From the NCBI RefSeq assembly GCF_022539315.1, contig NC_066337.1, forward strand, positions 1-64,000: a stretch of 64,000 nucleotides of DNA. The letters are read 5' to 3'. Positions 60,098 through 64,000 of this stretch are shown piece after piece. Position numbers and translations under genes: made by a program. The DNA comes from Serinus canaria (Eukaryota; Chordata; Aves; Passeriformes; Fringillidae). The notes beneath the pieces are model-generated. The model was not told the DNA's origin. It was given only the letters and a program-made list of their open reading frames with translations, and searched no databases. Each line of letters begins with the position of its first letter. Positions within the stretch are counted from its first letter, which is position 1.

Positions 60098-60674
60098 TGT
60101 GGGAATCTTTAAAATCAGAGGATTTTGGGAAAGCTGCCAAAGGCAGGCCTCAGAGAAAGCAGAACTAGAGCTGATTAGAGCTAAGCAGTAGCCTTAAGCT
60201 TTGTCAGTAGAAAATTTATTTAAGTAGAAAAGCAAGGACAAATAAAACAATGGTTTGTGTATTAACGCTTGGCTAGAATAACTCCCTAAGCTACAGTAAA
60301 GTATATCTAGCCAGTTGTTAGGAAGTTCTAAGATTAATAATGGAGCTCTGTGCATTGTATCTTAAGGCTTACAAGCAGGTATTGTATTCAAAATAAGCAA
60401 GCATCGTTTTAACAACAGCTACATGTGCTTATAGTAGTTGGATAGAACTACTCTCAATATGCTTTCGCTTTATGTGATTGGTCAAAAAACTTTTTAAGTA
60501 AGTTGCAACATTAAGTTCTTGGTCTGATGCTGGGGATGTGATCTGCTGGTATCTTCTCATTGTCATAGCCATGTAATGAGACTGATGCTAGAAAATAAAC
60601 AGCTTGAGATGCATTCCTCAGCAGTCTCGTCCCATTCATGATTTGTACACATGTATGGGACGGCAATACAGTGA
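60092..60674 (+). mobile_element. Solo LTR, family E (copy 3), inserted in ERV-2 RT
   Basis: 571 bp (60098-60668), flanked by perfect cagtga repeats (60092-60097 and 60669-60674). AATAAA at about 60594. The RT frame is colinear on both sides. Confidence 0.9.
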
Positions 60675-61065
60675 TACCTTTGAAGCAGTTCTTCTCTATT
60701 GATGGCTGGAACTGGAAAAGGAAAAACAAGGAGCATCCTCTGGATGCAGTAGAATGTTGAAAAAACATTTTAAGTTGATGACAGCAAGAGGCCAGTCTCT
60801 TGGAATCATTGAAAGAGTGGGAAGTCCAGATTGCAGAGGCCTCATGTCCTCTATGATCTCGTTGATCTTCCTCAGGTTGTGGAGCAATCTCCAGGAATCA
60901 GAAGTCTTCTTAAGAATGACAAAAACTGGGGAATTCCAGGGACTCTTTATAGGTTTGATGTGGCCTTTTTGTAGTTGTTAATTTACTAATTTTTTTAGAA
61001 TATTCAGTTTTTTCTGTTCAAGAGGCCATTTATTAATCCAAAGTGGCTGATTGGTTTTACATTTT
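60675..61065 (-). pseudogene. pol: ERV-2 reverse transcriptase, N-terminal part
   Basis: Shows WNSPVFVI, then [20 protein letters not shown] and [10 protein letters not shown] (expected DLKD-type, here altered), matching ERV-1 RT. It is cut by LTR E directly after the palm's first aspartate region. Confidence 0.82.
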
Positions 61066-61179
61066 AAGTTCAGAGTGGCAGGTATTGTTGCGGTTTTCAT
61101 CAAAAATCCACTTTTCATCAAAAATCCACTTATTCACTCCTGACTGGGACAACGTCTCTCCCCTATACTGTGACAGGCT

Positions 61180-61620
61180 TTGGCACCACAAAGGGGCAGA
61201 TGGTTGCTGCTCTTCCCTTGGGACCTGTAACAGTCATCATGAATTCACTTTGCAGACACAAGTGGTAGTTCCTCCAATTTTTCTGAGACCACCCATGGAT
61301 GTCACAAATTCCAATTCTTTGGCCAGGATGCATGAAAAATCACAGTGATCTCTGCCCCTGTGTCCAGCATATCTGTAATATGAACTGTTTTACCAAGGTG
61401 TGTCAGACTGCACGTCAGCTCTGGCCGGTCATTGCTGACACATCTTATCCAACGGACATTAGGCACCAGGCCAGAACTCTCAAAAGAAATTTCTTGGCAT
61501 ACAGCTTGCTTATTTATATTCATTGGTAATGCAATAGCAATAGCTATCGTTGCTTTTGGTTCAATTAACATTGGAGCATTGTTAGCAAGAGCTGAAATCA
61601 TCAGCTCTTCATTACAACTT
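61180..61620 (-). pseudogene. pro: ERV-2 pro (aspartic protease)
   Basis: Frame 61601-61302 ends shortly after the active site DMLDTGAEITVI and has a dUTPase-like segment before it, as in ERV-1. The flap region is frameshifted. Confidence 0.75.
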
Positions 61621-61762
61621 GCTGAGATGACAGCTGAAAAAACTGAAAGTCCAAGAAATTTATTACCGTTCTTGCCTATAATTTAAAAACCTTGTCTTTG
61701 TTGTGAAGTACCAGTAACTCCTGTGGGAATGCATTCACGCCAAAAATTTTTTAAAAAATATA

Positions 61763-63380
61763 TTAATTTGGAATTTGCCAGTTCACATCATGTTCCTGAG
61801 GATAATAAATTGGGATCACTTGGGAGATGGCTGGCGATGGCACAGATTGCATCTGGCCCAGGTTTCCCAAGGGTACCAGCAAGTTGTTTGAATGGTCTTG
61901 TGAATGAGCTGCCAATATCTGTTTCTCCACACCATGGCACTGTGCACTCTTTTTCAGGACTCCCGTCCCTGGTTTTCCATCTATAACAAACATTGGCAAA
62001 ATGCCTTTCTTTCCTGCATCAAGGGCAAACATTAGGTGTTTTTGTATTTTTTGCAGCCTCAGGACAGTCCTTTTTTAAATGTCCAAGCTTTTTCACATCA
62101 GTGAAAACATAGGCCTTTAACTGAATCAATCTGCAAAGCATTGAGGGTTTTCTCAATAGTTTTTGTTTGAGCCTCAAGGGCTTTTGAAAGCTGCTCCCCC
62201 AGCAAATTAGCATGCACTGTAGCTACATGCAGAGGTGTGCCCAGTTTACTACAAGCAGACAGAATTTAGGGAACTGTGGGGGGTTGTTCTGGTAGAGCTA
62301 AAATGACTTTTTTGCAATTGTCGTTTGAGTTTGCAAAATCACGACTTTTAATTAAAAGTGGATGGGCTGCCTCTGAACAGCCTGGGTTAAACAATCCTGA
62401 AAAGATCCATAGGATTCAGTTTCTCCTTGCCGAATCAGAGAATAAGCATTCTCATGAGTTCCTGCAGGCTGGACAGTTAAAAAAGGCCCTCTGATCTGCT
62501 TTCCTAATATCTTCAAGCACAGCTGGAGACAAAGCCTTGGCCTGGTCTTTGGCTTTGTCATTTGGAGCATCGCCAGCTGATACACCAACCGTAAGCTGAG
62601 CATTAGGACCACCAGCATAACTCTCAACCAATTTGTTAAGATGCTTTCACCATTCTAGATCTTATAAACTATTCTGTGAGTTTTTTAAAATCATAGAGGA
62701 AATATTTTTACAATCTGAGGGTGTAAAAATATACTTTTCACCATATTGTTAAAATATGGGGAACTCAAGCCACTATCTTTGATGGCTTCCCTTATCTCTT
62801 TGATGTCAAATTGAGATATGGGCTCCCATCTGGGCTTAACATTATTCGTTCTATATCTAACTGGCATTGCAAGCAACTCTCCATTAGATGAAGCAAAGTC
62901 TTTATGTTGCCTTTGTGTCTTATCTCATCCCAATCAGCCAGTCTCTTTGGATTATTTCCAGAATCAAAACCAGGTAAAGAAAGTCCCCTTTTTGTTTTAA
63001 CAAGACCAGTACATAAAAGGTTAACTTCCTCCTCTGAAGACTTACTGGAATCACTAGAGTTACTGTTCTCCTCCTCCCCTATGGCCTTGTAAATCACAGA
63101 CTGTTGCTGAGGAATTTCACGTGACAGAGCCCGTTTGCTTTGTAATGGTAACAGAGAAATCCTCCCTTTTGCTAGCAGAGACACCAGGTACTGATAAATT
63201 TTTCCCTCTTTCAACCACCCCCTCCCCCCCTCTTTTTCTCACCAGCAGCAAAGAGTTTGCATTCTGGGGGGGCAGAGAGGGGACCCAAACACGGCTTGGA
63301 TAATGGTGAAAGTTGGGGGAAACGCTGCGGTGGCAGGGGCAGAGGTGTCACAGCCCCAGTCTGAATTTCAGGGTATTGAG
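61763..63380 (-). pseudogene. gag: ERV-2 gag, decayed
   Basis: Pieces run from an N-terminal region rich in Ser/Glu (63214-62792), through capsid parts (WEPISQFDIKEIREAIKD near 62820, then a major homology region with GETESYGSFQDCLTQAV near 62420), to two nucleocapsid knuckles (KKLGHLKKDC near 62080, and a second near 62010). The first knuckle has lost its leading cysteines in this frame. Multiple frame changes are present. Confidence 0.78.
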
Positions 63381-63430
63381 TCATGGCCAAAGCAGAGCGA
63401 GGGTCTGGGACTCAGCCCGAGTGTTGGAAG

Positions 63431-63815
63431 TGTCACCGACATAGTTTATGAAAAATCCTTTACTTAGGAATTTTCCTCTCCTGAGAGCTGAGAGGTCTCA
63501 GGAACAAACTGTAAACAATTCTTATCTGCTGCTGTGGAATGCGACGGGAAGGTCTGTGATTGGCCCCATCAGACTGTTTCCAGTTAGGGGCCTATCACAA
63601 AACACCTGTCCAGTGTCTCGGGCTGAGAAGACTTTTTGTTTACACATTCTTTGCTATTCTTAGGATAGCCTTGGTAGCGAAATCTCTAGCTTTATTCTTT
63701 TAGTATAGTTTTTATATCTTATATATCATATCATAATAAATCAAGCCTTCTGATGGATGGAGTCAACTTTCTCATCTCTTTCCCTCATCCTGGGACCCCA
63801 GAAAACCCTGTAACA
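63431..63815 (+). mobile_element. 5' LTR, family C (copy 4), of a provirus leaving the window
   Basis: 385 bp, starting TGTCACCGAC and ending CTGTAACA. Unlike the other three copies it is followed by a primer-binding-site-like sequence and leader, so it is probably a true 5' LTR. The left flank is tggaag (63425-63430); the partner duplication should lie beyond the window end. Confidence 0.85.
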
Positions 63816-64000
63816 AATGGTGACCCCCAGTGAATAAAGGGACATCGCCGCAGAAGTGGCTTCTAGCCAGAAGCTGAAGAACTGCAGATCCTGAAATTGG
63901 GCAGAGTTCACAGCCAACGCTGGCCACAGAGAGAACCTTTGAAAAGTCTCCGAGACAAGACGTCCGGGAGTCTTCGCAGCACAATGCAGTCTGCTGACGC
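63816..64000 (+). other. Primer-binding site and leader of a plus-strand ERV
   Basis: TGGTGACCCCCAGTGAAT begins at 63818, two bases after the LTR, the expected position of a primer-binding site. The tRNA species is not certain. The following 160 bases have no open frame of note and would be the 5' leader. Confidence 0.65.

Larger units (their letters stand above)
54980..63380 (-). mobile_element. ERV-2: decayed betaretrovirus-like provirus, multiply interrupted
   Basis: Minus-strand gag, pro, RT, RNase H and integrase follow one another from 63380 to 54980, with env after them. They align piece by piece with ERV-1. No own LTR was recognised at either end. The body is cut by LTR E (60098-60668), a 1.47-kb LTR (57812-59280), LTR C (57073-57455), an ERV 3' fragment with LTR H (about 55920-56700) and LTR D (55130-55758), plus LTR B in env. 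Confidence 0.85.

Overview
The window looks like avian, most likely songbird, nuclear DNA. It carries CR1 LINE 3' ends, many LTR retroelements, and a CCDC81-type HU-domain gene with GT/AG splice sites and minisatellite-filled introns. Nothing bacterial was seen, and no tRNA, rRNA or CRISPR array. Chromosome is not determinable; the density of retroviral relics would suit a W chromosome, a microchromosome or an unplaced repeat-rich scaffold (inference).

Layout. 1-9.6 kb: AT-rich DNA with a CR1 that is split by a solo LTR, and one LTR fragment. 9666-17291: a complete betaretrovirus-like provirus (ERV-1, minus strand) with two 403-bp LTRs, a 6-bp target duplication and gag-pro-pol plus an internally deleted env. 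17.3-27 kb: AT-rich DNA with several solo LTRs (some nested) and CR1 fragments. 27-34 kb: a second, gammaretrovirus-like relic (minus strand: RT/RNase H, integrase, env, 3' LTR), bordered and interrupted by other LTRs. 34.9-35.9 kb: LTR fragment. 35.9-50.3 kb: GC-richer, genic, minisatellite-rich DNA. The best gene is a seven-exon CCDC81-like gene on the minus strand (38717-44168), whose predicted exons join in frame. Coding-like scraps lie on either side. 50403-50902 is a 500-N assembly gap. 50.9-63.4 kb: a gag fragment, then a decayed betaretrovirus-like provirus (ERV-2, minus strand) split by at least six later LTR insertions. 63431 to the end: the 5' LTR and leader of a plus-strand provirus that continues outside the window.

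The retroviral genes do not form a working unit. ERV-1 has nearly identical LTRs but stops or frame breaks in gag, pro, pol and env. ERV-2 and the gamma-like element are relics. Target-site duplications and nesting give a relative order of insertion. No undescribed defence, mobile or metabolic system was found. The most notable items are the nested provirus, the repeated use of one LTR family, the LTR/lesion mismatch of ERV-1 with its env deletion, and the CCDC81-like gene with a microsatellite-like coding tail.
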